DNA of 48,420 nucleotides from Nanobdellota archaeon (GTDB taxonomy: Archaea; Aenigmatarchaeota; Aenigmatarchaeia; Aenigmatarchaeales; Aenigmatarchaeaceae), in contig JAHIDZ010000006.1 of the NCBI GenBank assembly GCA_018901755.1, positions 1 through 48,420 of the forward strand, read 5' to 3'. Positions 34,531 through 42,477 of the stretch are shown here, piece by piece (the stretch's first letter is position 1; each line of letters starts with the position of its first letter). The notes under the pieces were generated by a model that saw nothing but the letters and a program-made list of their open reading frames with translations, was not told where the DNA came from and made no database searches. A program made the translations under genes and the position numbers.

Positions 34531-34547
34531 ATCGAGCTATTTGAAGT
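34531..34547 (-). other. BHB intron 3 in the DGR template RNA (17 nt)
   Basis: Central helix CGAG/CUCG with four Watson-Crick pairs, bulges AA^A and AU^U, a short inner CU/AG pairing with a six-nt loop. Splicing makes GAG-AAT-GAC-AAT; the variable repeat has GAG-TCT-GAC-GAT, so the two bases that seemed unexplained in the variable repeat are simply mutated adenines. Confidence 0.82.
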
Positions 34548-34572
34548 TTCTCGTTCAACGGCGAATTCGCAT

Positions 34573-34593
34573 ATATGCTGATCTTCAGATCAT
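34573..34593 (-). other. BHB intron 2 in the DGR template RNA (21 nt)
   Basis: Central helix AUGU/GCAU (one G-U pair), bulges CA^A and AU^A, inner hairpin UGAUC-UGAA-GAUCA with five perfect pairs and a tetraloop. The splice joins GTCA to ATGCG, inside an AAT codon, giving the intact GTC-AAT-GCG that matches GTC-CTT-GCG in the variable repeat. Confidence 0.85.
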
Positions 34594-34609
34594 TGACATT
34601 CGGACGAGC

Positions 34610-34642
34610 ATAACGACAGCTATCGCTAATTGATAAACTGTT
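34610..34642 (-). other. BHB intron 1 in the DGR template RNA (33 nt)
   Basis: Central helix AACG (exon) with CGUU (intron), four Watson-Crick pairs. Bulges AG^A and AU^G, cut after the second nucleotide in each. The inner helix ACAGUU-AUC with GAU-AGCUGU has about nine pairs with one bulged U and loop AAUUAGC. The splice joins GAACGAG to GCTCGTCC, exactly as in the variable repeat. Confidence 0.88.
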
Positions 34643-34673
34643 CTCGTTCCTGTCCCAATTGGACCTGAAAGAA

Positions 34674-34908
34674 AGCTCTGTAGCCTGTTCATCAAAGAGC
34701 GTATGCTCCACTGAAGCTTCTCGAAAGTCGCTTCTGTATTTCATGGCTAAATGAAAAAATCCTAATGCACTATGAACAAGCGTGTAACCTAGACTAATGC
34801 CAGAAGAATATTTACGACGAATTACCCCCCCCCATTTCAGAAAGCGGAATATCTATTTGCATAGAAGAACTAAGAAGCAAAACTATTTAATCCTTCTTGA
34901 CTGTCCAA
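34674..34908. other. Non-coding spacer between DGR target gene and template repeat, with a C9 tract
   Basis: No gene is supported here. On the minus strand it holds a TATA-like TTAAATAG (about 34884-34891), a run of nine G (plus-strand C9 at 34825-34833), rare in such AT-rich DNA, and a hairpin-capable stretch (AGAAAGCT/AGCTTCT-type arms, about 34670-34722) just upstream of the template repeat. Confidence 0.5.
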
Positions 34909-35622
34909 CTAAGCTTTTTTCAAAGTGGCGACGCCATCGTCAGACTCGAGCAACGGCGAAGGCGCAAGGACAGACGGACGAGCCTCGTGCCTGTCCCAAT
35001 CGGACCAGAAAGAAGCGACTTTTGTTGGAACTAAAACACCTGTTTCAGTTTCTACAATATCTAATTTATCATCTTTCATTGTGAATGCATGTGCTTTCTG
35101 TTCAGTCACTTTCTGAATAACTTCTAAATTGTGCATCCAATAATCATTACCGACACTTTTGAAGTTTTTATCTGAAAGCATTAAATCAACAGATTCTTGC
35201 GTTTTTAGGTGTCTTACTGGCTCTAACTCTTTAGATAATTTCTGATAAGTCAGATCCTGAATAACTCTATCTGTATTTGCTATAAATCCTTTATTTTGAT
35301 AATCTTTTAATTTATTAGGAACCTTTCCGCTAGTCATCAAAATTGCATATCCTTTTTCTTCCAAATCATTCGCAAGTCTTGTTCTATCTACTAGAGAAAG
35401 GATTTCATCAACTTCTCCAATTTTTTCCTTTACAGAAAAATCTGTTTCAAAATTAACACTTCCATTATAAACATCAGCTTCAGAATTATAACATTCTCCA
35501 GCTCTAAGAAAATCAAGAGCTTTGCCATTAACATTTACAGGGTTCGTTTTACCAGTAAATCTAAATTCGCCACCTACAATTTTTACCTGTGGATTCGGCA
35601 TCACATAGGTTGTATTTGTCAT
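34909..35622 (-). CDS. DGR target (variable) protein
   Basis: A 237-aa protein whose last ~30 codons are the variable repeat. The C-terminus has the DGR C-type-lectin-like pattern 'FWSDWDRHEARPSVLAPSPL' followed by 'GVAT'. The chosen ATG (35620-35622) is placed by a TATA box, TTTATATA at 35645-35652, exactly 26 nt upstream, so a longer frame reaching 35739 is rejected. No signal peptide or membrane helix is visible from this start, so the protein would be cytoplasmic unless exported by another route. The N-terminal 200 residues are mixed alpha/beta and I do not recognise them. Confidence 0.85.
   Translation of the reverse strand: MTNTTYVMPNPQVKIVGGEFRFTGKTNPVNVNGKALDFLRAGECYNSEADVYNGSVNFETDFSVKEKIGEVDEILSLVDRTRLANDLEEKGYAILMTSGKVPNKLKDYQNKGFIANTDRVIQDLTYQKLSKELEPVRHLKTQESVDLMLSDKNFKSVGNDYWMHNLEVIQKVTEQKAHAFTMKDDKLDIVETETGVLVPTKVASFWSDWDRHEARPSVLAPSPLLESDDGVATLKKA
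34926..35014 (-). repeat. DGR variable repeat (VR)
   Basis: The 89-nt 3' part of the target gene, aligning without gaps to the intron-free template. Substitutions relative to the template: single changes in four codons and double AA changes in five, 14 in total, all at template A. Eight of the changed codons are AAY in the template. The invariant stretches (GATTGGGACAGG, GCTCGTCCG, TCGCCGTTG, GGCGTCGCCA) contain the scaffold residues. Confidence 0.93.
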
Positions 35623-35737
35623 ATAAAGTATTACTACCGATAAGTATATAAACCTATGTTTTAACCATTTGAAAATACGATAACTCGTATTCATAAGAGA
35701 ACAAACGTTTATAAAAAAGTAACTAACAATGTTATGC

Positions 35738-36010
35738 ATGTCTAATAATTTTACTTATGAGAATAATTTTTTATTCAAAAAAGATTCAACAATGATAAAC
35801 AATGTGCCAAACCTATATAGCGCACTGATTAAAGAATCAGATTTTCACAAAAATGTTCCGTTACACAATACTCCGTATATCAAAGGAAGAATGTTAAGTA
35901 AATATTTAGATAGCATTCTAATTAAATTTCCAGAATACACGAAGAATAATCATCTGAATATGAGAAGAGCACTCAAATACTACATGAAACAAAGAACAAC
36001 AAGACAGTGA
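35738..36010 (+). CDS. Small uncharacterised protein divergent from the DGR target gene
   Basis: A 90-aa basic protein, helical at its C-terminus ('MRRALKYYMKQRTTRQ'), no family recognised. The ATG at 35738 is chosen over 35729 because the TATA box tttataaa (35708-35715) predicts transcription starting at about 35738. It is divergent from the target gene and could be part of the retroelement or an unrelated gene. Confidence 0.45.
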   Translation: MSNNFTYENNFLFKKDSTMINNVPNLYSALIKESDFHKNVPLHNTPYIKGRMLSKYLDSILIKFPEYTKNNHLNMRRALKYYMKQRTTRQ

Positions 36011-36049
36011 AGAGATTATAAAAAATGGTTTAATAATCAAATATATCCA

Positions 36050-37144
36050 TTGGTGTTAATAAGAGTAATTTGTAGGGTAATTTCGCGTAATCTTGAAGAA
36101 GAAATGAAAAATCTAACACATTGCCTTACAATATCTAATAATATTGTAAATTCTAAAAACGAGGGAGCTCTTGAAACTTCCAAACTAATAAATCTGGCAA
36201 ATGAAAACAAGGCGTACATAATTGGTGCTAGTTTCGGAGACGGTTGCAATCTAGCTAATGAATTAAAATGGCAGATAACAGATGGTAATAAAAATCTAAA
36301 AAGATTAAAATATTCTCGGGAATATCTCTCTAGCATTAATCATTTGTTTCAAAAAGAATTCGGAATCTCTGGTAAAATAAATAAATTAGACGGTAACATG
36401 TATGTTCTCATAATCAATAATAAATGGTTCTCTAGAGCAATCAACTATTTTTATAATGTTCCCTTTGGAAAGAAAACAATTCTTGAGATTCCAAAAATAT
36501 TCAATAATAATAGATTAAAAAACTCTTTCTGGTCTGGAATCATCGATACTGATGGCCAAGTATTTGATAACTCGGAAAACATACAACTATGTATGAAGTC
36601 TAAAAAACTTATGGAAGAATTTCATGAATATCTAACTTTATTGGACATAGTACATAATTTCAGACACTATAGAGATGAATACTATCTCCTTGTTCCAGTG
36701 AGAAGCTTCAAAAAATTCAATGATATATTCAGAATAATTCATCCATGTAAGAAAATGCTGCTCATTAATAATCTAAATAAAGGAACCAAACATAAAATTT
36801 ACATAGGAAAAACTGACAAAACATTGAAGCAGTTTATGTCAAATAATAAATATATCGCAAAAACAGAAAATAATTATACCAAAATCGGAGTTCATAACGG
36901 AAAATTTATAAAAATTCCACATATTAAAGATTTAGATAGTGTAGCATCCAGAATACGACCGAGGGATAGAAAGATTTATATTATAAATAGAAGTAAAATA
37001 GAATCTAGAATTACAGCAGAAGAGATAGAAAAGATATTTGAAATAAAATCATACTATAACAAAGGCAAAAATACATATTACTTCAACTCAGATGTATTAT
37101 GTGATATGTTCAAATACCTATACAGGTATGAGAAACCGTGGTGA
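36050..37144 (+). CDS. Free-standing LAGLIDADG homing endonuclease upstream of top6B
   Basis: A monomeric two-motif LAGLIDADG endonuclease. Motif 1 is 'YIIGASFGDGCNL' (residues ~56-68), motif 2 'FWSGIIDTDGQV' (160-171), each followed by the usual beta saddle. No intein splicing blocks are present. The frame opens with TTG at 36050; ATG at 36107 is a more likely start. Its TGA overlaps the top6B ATG (TGATG), so top6B is translationally coupled to the parasite gene. It occupies the place where Dim2 would normally run into top6B. Confidence 0.85.
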   Translation: MVLIRVICRVISRNLEEEMKNLTHCLTISNNIVNSKNEGALETSKLINLANENKAYIIGASFGDGCNLANELKWQITDGNKNLKRLKYSREYLSSINHLFQKEFGISGKINKLDGNMYVLIINNKWFSRAINYFYNVPFGKKTILEIPKIFNNNRLKNSFWSGIIDTDGQVFDNSENIQLCMKSKKLMEEFHEYLTLLDIVHNFRHYRDEYYLLVPVRSFKKFNDIFRIIHPCKKMLLINNLNKGTKHKIYIGKTDKTLKQFMSNNKYIAKTENNYTKIGVHNGKFIKIPHIKDLDSVASRIRPRDRKIYIINRSKIESRITAEEIEKIFEIKSYYNKGKNTYYFNSDVLCDMFKYLYRYEKPW

Positions 37145-40100
37145 TGAAAATAAATGAAATAAAAACAGCCGAACAGCTAGCGAAAGAGCAACGTGAAATA
37201 AGCGTGGCGGAATTTTTTGAAATCTTGTAAGCATATTGTTTGCAGGACAAAGTAAAAACCGTCATTTACTTGGTTTTGATAACCCAATGAAAGCTCTAAT
37301 GATTGCTGTCAAAGAAATGGTAGATAACTCGGTAGAATATTCAGAACCAGTCTTAATTAAAGATAAAGGAGAAATAAAATTAGTTCAAATAGGAGAATTT
37401 ATAGATAAAACCATTGTCAAAAATGGCCATAAGATAGAAGATGGCGTAGAATCTTCTAAAATTAACAACTGCGAAGTATTAGTATATGATGACAAAACAT
37501 TTAAAATGTCATTTAAACCAGCAAGTAAAGTGCATAGACATAAATTAAGAGATAAATTATTTGAAATAGAAACAGTTGGTGGAAGGAAGGTAACAACAAC
37601 TGGGTCGCATTCTGTTTTTACATTAAAAGATGGAAAAATATCGTCTTTTCCTGTCAAAAATCTTAAGATAGGAAATTATATAATAGTTCCAAGGAAAGGA
37701 ATTGAATTAAACAACATAAAGAATATTATTGATTTGAGAGAAGAGATAAAGAGATTGCCAAAAAATATAAAGGAAAAACTGGTTCTGCATGGTATAGCAA
37801 ATAAATTTAATAATATACCAAGAGATTGGAAAAGATTTGATTACATTCCTTATTTATATTTTGAAGAAAATAAATTAGAGATTCCTGAAGAAACCCTATT
37901 AAGTGTAAATAAAGGAAGAAGTAAAATACCTGTTATTATCAAAGTAACAAAAGATTTTATGAAACTATTAGGTTATTATGCGGCTGAAGGCACATGCTAT
38001 GATAAGTGGATAACATTTAGCTTTGGTTCACATGAAAAGGAGCTAATAGAAGATACAGAAAAATGTTTAATTAATGTATTTGGTGAAAATATAAATTTCA
38101 ATAGAATATTCGCCCACCCAACTGCAATAACAGTAAAAGTCTATTCTGAGCCCTTATCTTTAATCTTTAAACATATTTTGAAAACCGGTAGCAAATCCTA
38201 CAACAAAAATGTTCCATCATTAGTTTTTAATGTTTCAAATAATTTGCAAAAAGAGTTCTTATCAGCATATATAGCCGGAGACGGATATGTGAGACATGGA
38301 AAAATAACAGTAGCTACTGTCAGCAAGGAATTATCAGTAGGTTTGCAATATATTTTATCTTTAAATGGAATAGCATATAGCATATTAAAAAAAGATATTT
38401 GTGAGAGGGAATTTCCTGGCGGATATAAATCAAAATGCAGAGAAAGTTATTATTTGTATATATATGGAAAAACTTTATCTGATAACCAATATAACTCCCC
38501 GCTATCAAGAATACCTTTAGATGAATCTGGGTTTAGAGAAATTTTATTACAACTAAATCCATTAATCAGTTATAACAATCCTCATTATGCAAATTATAAA
38601 AGATATAAACATTTTACAATTGATGGCGCTATCTCTGATTTGGATGAGGCTATTGAATATAGAAGGAATGGTGTAGGATTAAAATTAAAGAAAAATATTA
38701 GTTTATTTAAATCATTATTATTGGGAGACATCGGAGTATTGCAAATAAAAAATATTAAAGAAGTTGAATCTGAACATTCATTTGTATATGATTTTTCAGT
38801 TCCTGGTTCAGAAAAATTTGTAGGCGGAAGAGGAGCAATATTTCTACACAACTCATTAGATGCATGTCAGGAATCTGGCATTCTTCCTGAATTAACTATT
38901 AAAATAAAGGAACTAAGCGACGATAGAGCACGTGTATCAGTTGAAGACAACGGGCCCGGTATAGTAAAGGAACAAATTCCTAGAGTTTTCGGAAAACTAT
39001 TATATGGTTCTAAATTTTACAACATGCGTCAAGGACGTGGTCAGCAAGGTATTGGAGTCAGCGCCGCATTATTATATTCACAGTTGACAACAGGAAAACC
39101 AGCTATAGTTATTTCACGTACTGCAAAGGGTAAAACTGCGCATGAAATGCATATCCGAATTAACACTTCTAAAAATGAACCAGAAGTAATAAAAGATGAA
39201 AAATATGAAGGAAACTTCAATGATCATGGAACTTATGTAGAAATGGAAATGGAAGGAAAATATAGAAAAGGCGATAGATCGGTAGATGAATTCATTAAAC
39301 AAACGGCAATAGCAAATCCTTTCGCCAAATTCGTATATCATGTTAATGGAGAAAAAACAACATACTCAAGAATAGTTGAAGAATTACCGAAACCTCCAAA
39401 ACAAATTAAACCGCATCCACAAGGAGTTGAAATGGGTGTATTTGAAAAAATGACAAAAATGACAAAAGCAAGAAGTATTGCAGGATTTCTATCAGCTGAT
39501 TTTACAAGAGTTAGTCCAGGAACAGCTAGAGAAATATTAAAATTATCTAAAGTTAATCCAAATATGAAATCAGAAAACTTAACAAGAGAAGAAATGGAAA
39601 AGGTTTGGAGAAATTTGCAAAAAGCAAAATTAATGAAACCTCCAATGGATTGTCTATCTCCAATCGGAGAAAGTGTTTTGGAGAAAGCTGTTAAAAAAGA
39701 TTTAAAAGTTGAATACACTGCAGGTATAACTCGTTCACCAGATGTATATCGTGGAATGCCATTTCAAATTGAAGTGTGCATCGGGTATGGTGGTAACTTA
39801 AATCCGGCAGGAACTGCACAAGTAATGCGTTTTGCTAATCGTGTACCACTATTATACCAAAGTTCATCATGCGCAATAACAAAAGCAGTACAAGACATAG
39901 CTTGGAAATCTTATCACGTAGAACATTCAAATAATAATCCTACTGGTCCTTTAGTTATAATAGTTCATATGGCGTCTGTATGGATACCTTATACATCTGA
40001 GTCAAAAGAAGCAATCGACCCATATGATGAAATAGAAAAAGAAATAAAACTGGCAATACAAGATTGCGCTAGAAAATTAAAATCATATTTAGCAGGAAAA

Positions 40101-40307
40101 CATCGTAGATTATTAGAAGGTAAAAGAAAAGGACTATTTGAAAAATACTTGCCAGAAATAGCAAACAATTTATCATTATTAAGCGGAGAAAAAGACGCAG
40201 ATATTAGAAAATATTTAGAAAAATTATTAAGCAAGGGCGTAATTGAAGAGAGTGAAAATGGTGAAAGCGAAGGAGAAATTGAATCAGCTGGGGAAGAATC
40301 TAGTTAA
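37144..40307 (+). CDS. top6B: DNA topoisomerase VI subunit B, interrupted by an mRNA intron and an intein
   Basis: The GHKL-ATPase subunit of topoisomerase VI. Exon 1 (37144-37221) encodes 26 residues ending 'QREISVAEFFE'; then a 32-nt intron; exon 2 (37254-40307) resumes 'KNRHLLGFDNP', giving the family's conserved FFEKNRHLLGF. In exon 2 a 508-aa intein (37329-38852) splits the ATP-site N box (VKEMVDN / SLDACQ). After both are removed the protein is 535 aa with 'VEDNGPGI' (Mg/ATP site), 'GRGQQGIGVSAALLYSQ' and the transducer domain. If unspliced, the frame stops at TAA 37228. The end overlaps top6A. Exon 1 uses GC-richer codons than exon 2. Confidence 0.93.
37222..37253 (+). other. 32-nt BHB intron in top6B pre-mRNA
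   Basis: The stretch breaks the frame (32 nt, in-frame TAA) at a point where removal rebuilds GAA-AAA-AAC-CGT. Structure: outer UUU/AAA; bulge AA^A; central helix UUUG (37216-37219) with CAAA (37248-37251); bulge GU^A; inner helix UCUUGUAA (37223-37230) with UUGCAGGA (37240-37247), eight pairs including two G-U; nine-nt loop. This is a standard tRNA-endonuclease substrate. Protein-gene BHB introns are rare in archaea; cbf5 in Thermoproteota is the best-known case. Confidence 0.9.
37329..38852 (+). other. Intein with LAGLIDADG endonuclease in top6B
   Basis: A 508-aa intein beginning with Ser ('SVEYSEPVLIKDKGEIKLVQ', block A) with block B 'VTTTGSHSVFTL' (the His of TxxH), endonuclease motifs 'MKLLGYYAAEGTC' and 'FLSAYIAGDGYV', block F 'FVYDFSVPGSEKFVGGRGAI' and the terminal 'FLHN' followed by Ser (+1). 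It is in frame with both exteins and sits at an invariant active-site motif, the typical intein location. Ser1 rather than Cys1 is permitted. Confidence 0.93.
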
Positions 40308-41331
40308 TCAAGCTAAGAAAGGCGAAAATCCTAACATGGATATTCCGATAAGAGCTTTGTCTAATGTCAATTATGATCAGAAAAAAAGAATGATCATGAT
40401 GGGAAATAGAAGTTCGAAGCGTTATTTGTTTAATATTGCCCATATTAAAAAATTCTTACAAACAACGGAAATAGCTGCTAATGTTCAAAAATTATTAGTT
40501 GCTGGAAAGCATGTATCATTAAGACAGGCTTTCTATATGATGCGTAGAACGATACCTGGCACTCAAATTGACGTCGTTGATGCTCAAGAAGAATCAAATA
40601 AAGCTGTTGAAGATTTAGAATTAGTAACCGGCTTCTCGAGAGAAGAATTAAATATTAATGCTAACAAAAACGGTTCTGCTGCTGGTAAAATTATAATTAA
40701 AGATAAAGGAGACATAATCGACTGGTCTAAACTTGGCTCAGGTGGTTGGGCCATTCCTTCTAACACTGAAGATATTGAATTCAAAAAAGTTGATGCTAAA
40801 TTTATCATTTACATGGAAAAAGCAGCCATCTGGGAAAGATTACATGAAGATCGAGTATGGGAAAAATTAAATTGTATTATAATTTCATCACAAGGTCAGG
40901 CGACGAGAGGTATAAGAAGACTTTTACGAAGATTGAATGATGAATATAAACTGCCGGTGTATGTACTTGTAGATGAAGATCCTTGGGGATATTATATTTA
41001 TTCTGTTTTGAAATACGGATCAATCGCATTAGCAAACATCTCTGAGAAATTAGCTATACCTAGCGCTAGATTAATCGGTTTAACATGTAATGATGTTGAA
41101 AAATATGGATTGAAGAAGTATTTGATAAGATTCCAAAAAGTAGACGAATCTCGTTTAAATCAGATTAAAAATTACGAATGGTTCCAGTCTAAAGAATGGC
41201 AAAAGGAATTAAAATCAATGAAAGAACTTAAAGGAAAGGTAGAACTTGATGCCCTTGTGGCAAAAGGAGTAACTTTTATATCTGATGTATATTTACCAGA
41301 AAAATTAAAAAATAAAGACTTTTTGGACTAA
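40243..41331 (+). CDS. top6A: DNA topoisomerase VI subunit A (Spo11-like)
   Basis: The DNA-cleaving subunit. Catalytic Tyr98 lies in 'SLRQAFYMMRRT'; the Toprim metal site is E192 ('YMEKAAIWERL') plus D244/D246 in 'VLVDEDPWGYYI'. Length 362 aa is normal. The start overlaps top6B by about 65 nt (Met6 at 40258 is a good alternative). The last ten codons (41299-41331, EKLKNKDFLD) differ in codon choice from a second copy of the same tail at 42501-42533, evidence that the adjacent homing-endonuclease element replaced the gene's end. Confidence 0.96.
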   Translation: MKRVKMVKAKEKLNQLGKNLVNQAKKGENPNMDIPIRALSNVNYDQKKRMIMMGNRSSKRYLFNIAHIKKFLQTTEIAANVQKLLVAGKHVSLRQAFYMMRRTIPGTQIDVVDAQEESNKAVEDLELVTGFSREELNINANKNGSAAGKIIIKDKGDIIDWSKLGSGGWAIPSNTEDIEFKKVDAKFIIYMEKAAIWERLHEDRVWEKLNCIIISSQGQATRGIRRLLRRLNDEYKLPVYVLVDEDPWGYYIYSVLKYGSIALANISEKLAIPSARLIGLTCNDVEKYGLKKYLIRFQKVDESRLNQIKNYEWFQSKEWQKELKSMKELKGKVELDALVAKGVTFISDVYLPEKLKNKDFLD

Positions 41332-42458
41332 TTGCCTTTAAAAAGATATTCAATAAATTCTCTATCATAAATAAAAATCTTTGTTGTTCCTATCCTAACG
41401 CTTTTTATATTTTCAAGTATACTCTCTTCTGAATAATTTGAATAATTAGAAAGTGTTTTTAATTGATTTATTGTTATAAGATTATTTCCGGACAAAACAC
41501 GACAAATATTCCCTTGCCACGAATTTGTTAAATCCGCGATATTCCTCTGAGTTAAACTGATACAACCAAAAAATCTCTTTCTAAATTTATTATTCAGCTT
41601 ACAATAAACTTTTCTCGTATATAGAATTTCGTCAAAAATATTCTTCTTTCTATCACATCTATCAAATAGTCCAACTTTCCATAATTTTGAATAATTCGAC
41701 CATTTAGTAATTATTATTTCTGCTCTATTACCGGTTCTTTCCTTATATTTTGATTCTATATTTTCTAGATTTAAGCATTCGATACAATAGTTTCTTAGAC
41801 TGTGTTCTTTTAGAGGGTTATATGCAAATCCAATGTAATTTAGAAAATTTTCTTTTTTGTTGAATCCAATAGTTCCCTCGGCCGCAAAATAACCTCTAAG
41901 AAAACCTCTCCTCAGAATAACATTCTCTTTAAATTTTATTAGCAAGCAAGCAATCATATTCTTTAAAAATATTCTAAAAATAGTGCTATTAATTTGAATT
42001 GTTAACATATCATTTTTGATTCTATTTGACTGCTTCAATTTAAACTTCTCTGAACAAACACCTAATATATTTGACCATTTCTTTTTAGAAACGCTTCCAT
42101 CACCAATTCTATAAGTTATTGTCAATGTCATCTTATCTAGTGGGATATTCATTGTTTTTACAAAGAACTCAAGCATAAATTTTATTATATCCTCATCCTT
42201 ATTTCCAAATGAACTATGTCGTAGATCTCTTTCGGTTAGTTTTCCATCTCCGATATAAAGTCCAATTGCTTCAGCAAAACTTCCGTTCAATTCTATCTGT
42301 TTTGGTAATATAATCGATTTTGGATTTGATCCAGATTTGCCAAATATTTTAGATGATACCTTTATTTTATCGCCCAATTCTTCAATACTAAATTTCCGAT
42401 TTCTAAAAATATCTGGTATAAATTCGTTAGTTTTTATTTTCATTGAATATACTGGCAT
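41328..42458 (-). CDS. LAGLIDADG homing endonuclease inserted at the 3' end of top6A
   Basis: A 376-aa protein with two LAGLIDADG motifs, 'FAEAIGLYIGDGKL' (61-74) and 'GFLRGYFAAEGTIGF' (185-199), and a C-terminal helix-turn-helix-like part ('TQRNIADLTNSWQGNICRVL'). It is on the strand opposite to top6A and their stop codons overlap (CTAA/TTAG). TATA-like sequence (about 42470-42480) precedes the start. The DNA between the two top6A tails is 1.2 kb and contains essentially only this gene, so it is the mobile unit. Confidence 0.88.
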   Translation of the reverse strand: MPVYSMKIKTNEFIPDIFRNRKFSIEELGDKIKVSSKIFGKSGSNPKSIILPKQIELNGSFAEAIGLYIGDGKLTERDLRHSSFGNKDEDIIKFMLEFFVKTMNIPLDKMTLTITYRIGDGSVSKKKWSNILGVCSEKFKLKQSNRIKNDMLTIQINSTIFRIFLKNMIACLLIKFKENVILRRGFLRGYFAAEGTIGFNKKENFLNYIGFAYNPLKEHSLRNYCIECLNLENIESKYKERTGNRAEIIITKWSNYSKLWKVGLFDRCDRKKNIFDEILYTRKVYCKLNNKFRKRFFGCISLTQRNIADLTNSWQGNICRVLSGNNLITINQLKTLSNYSNYSEESILENIKSVRIGTTKIFIYDREFIEYLFKGN

Positions 42459-42477
42459 GTATCTATAACATATATCC

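Larger units (their letters stand above)
34514..34673 (-). ncRNA. DGR template repeat (TR), interrupted by three BHB introns
   Basis: A 160-nt segment homologous to the 89-nt variable repeat at 34926-35014, 29 nt upstream of the reverse transcriptase start and in the same orientation. Three inserts (34610-34642, 34573-34593, 34531-34547; 33+21+17 = 71 nt) account for the whole length difference. Without them the template reads as an open frame in which the variable codons are AAT/AAC (Asn), the usual DGR design, and 14 of 14 mismatches to the variable repeat lie at template adenines. A TATA-like TTAAATAG (minus strand, about 34884-34891) may start the template RNA. Both TR and VR end in the palindrome TGGCGTCGCCA. 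Confidence 0.93.

Noticed and set aside
34505-34744. A 79-aa protein encoded by the DGR template repeat region
   Set aside because: The frame is open only because the template mirrors the coding variable repeat; intron 3 shifts it and there is no promoter or SD for it.
34797-35084. Plus-strand frame across the DGR variable repeat
   Set aside because: It is antisense to the target gene, crosses the C9 tract and has an amino-acid composition of a shadow frame.
37227-37245. GT-AAG ... TTTGCAG inside the top6B insertion, resembling a spliceosomal intron
   Set aside because: Its removal does not restore the frame or the conserved FFEKNRH sequence, and archaea have no spliceosome. The BHB solution fits exactly.
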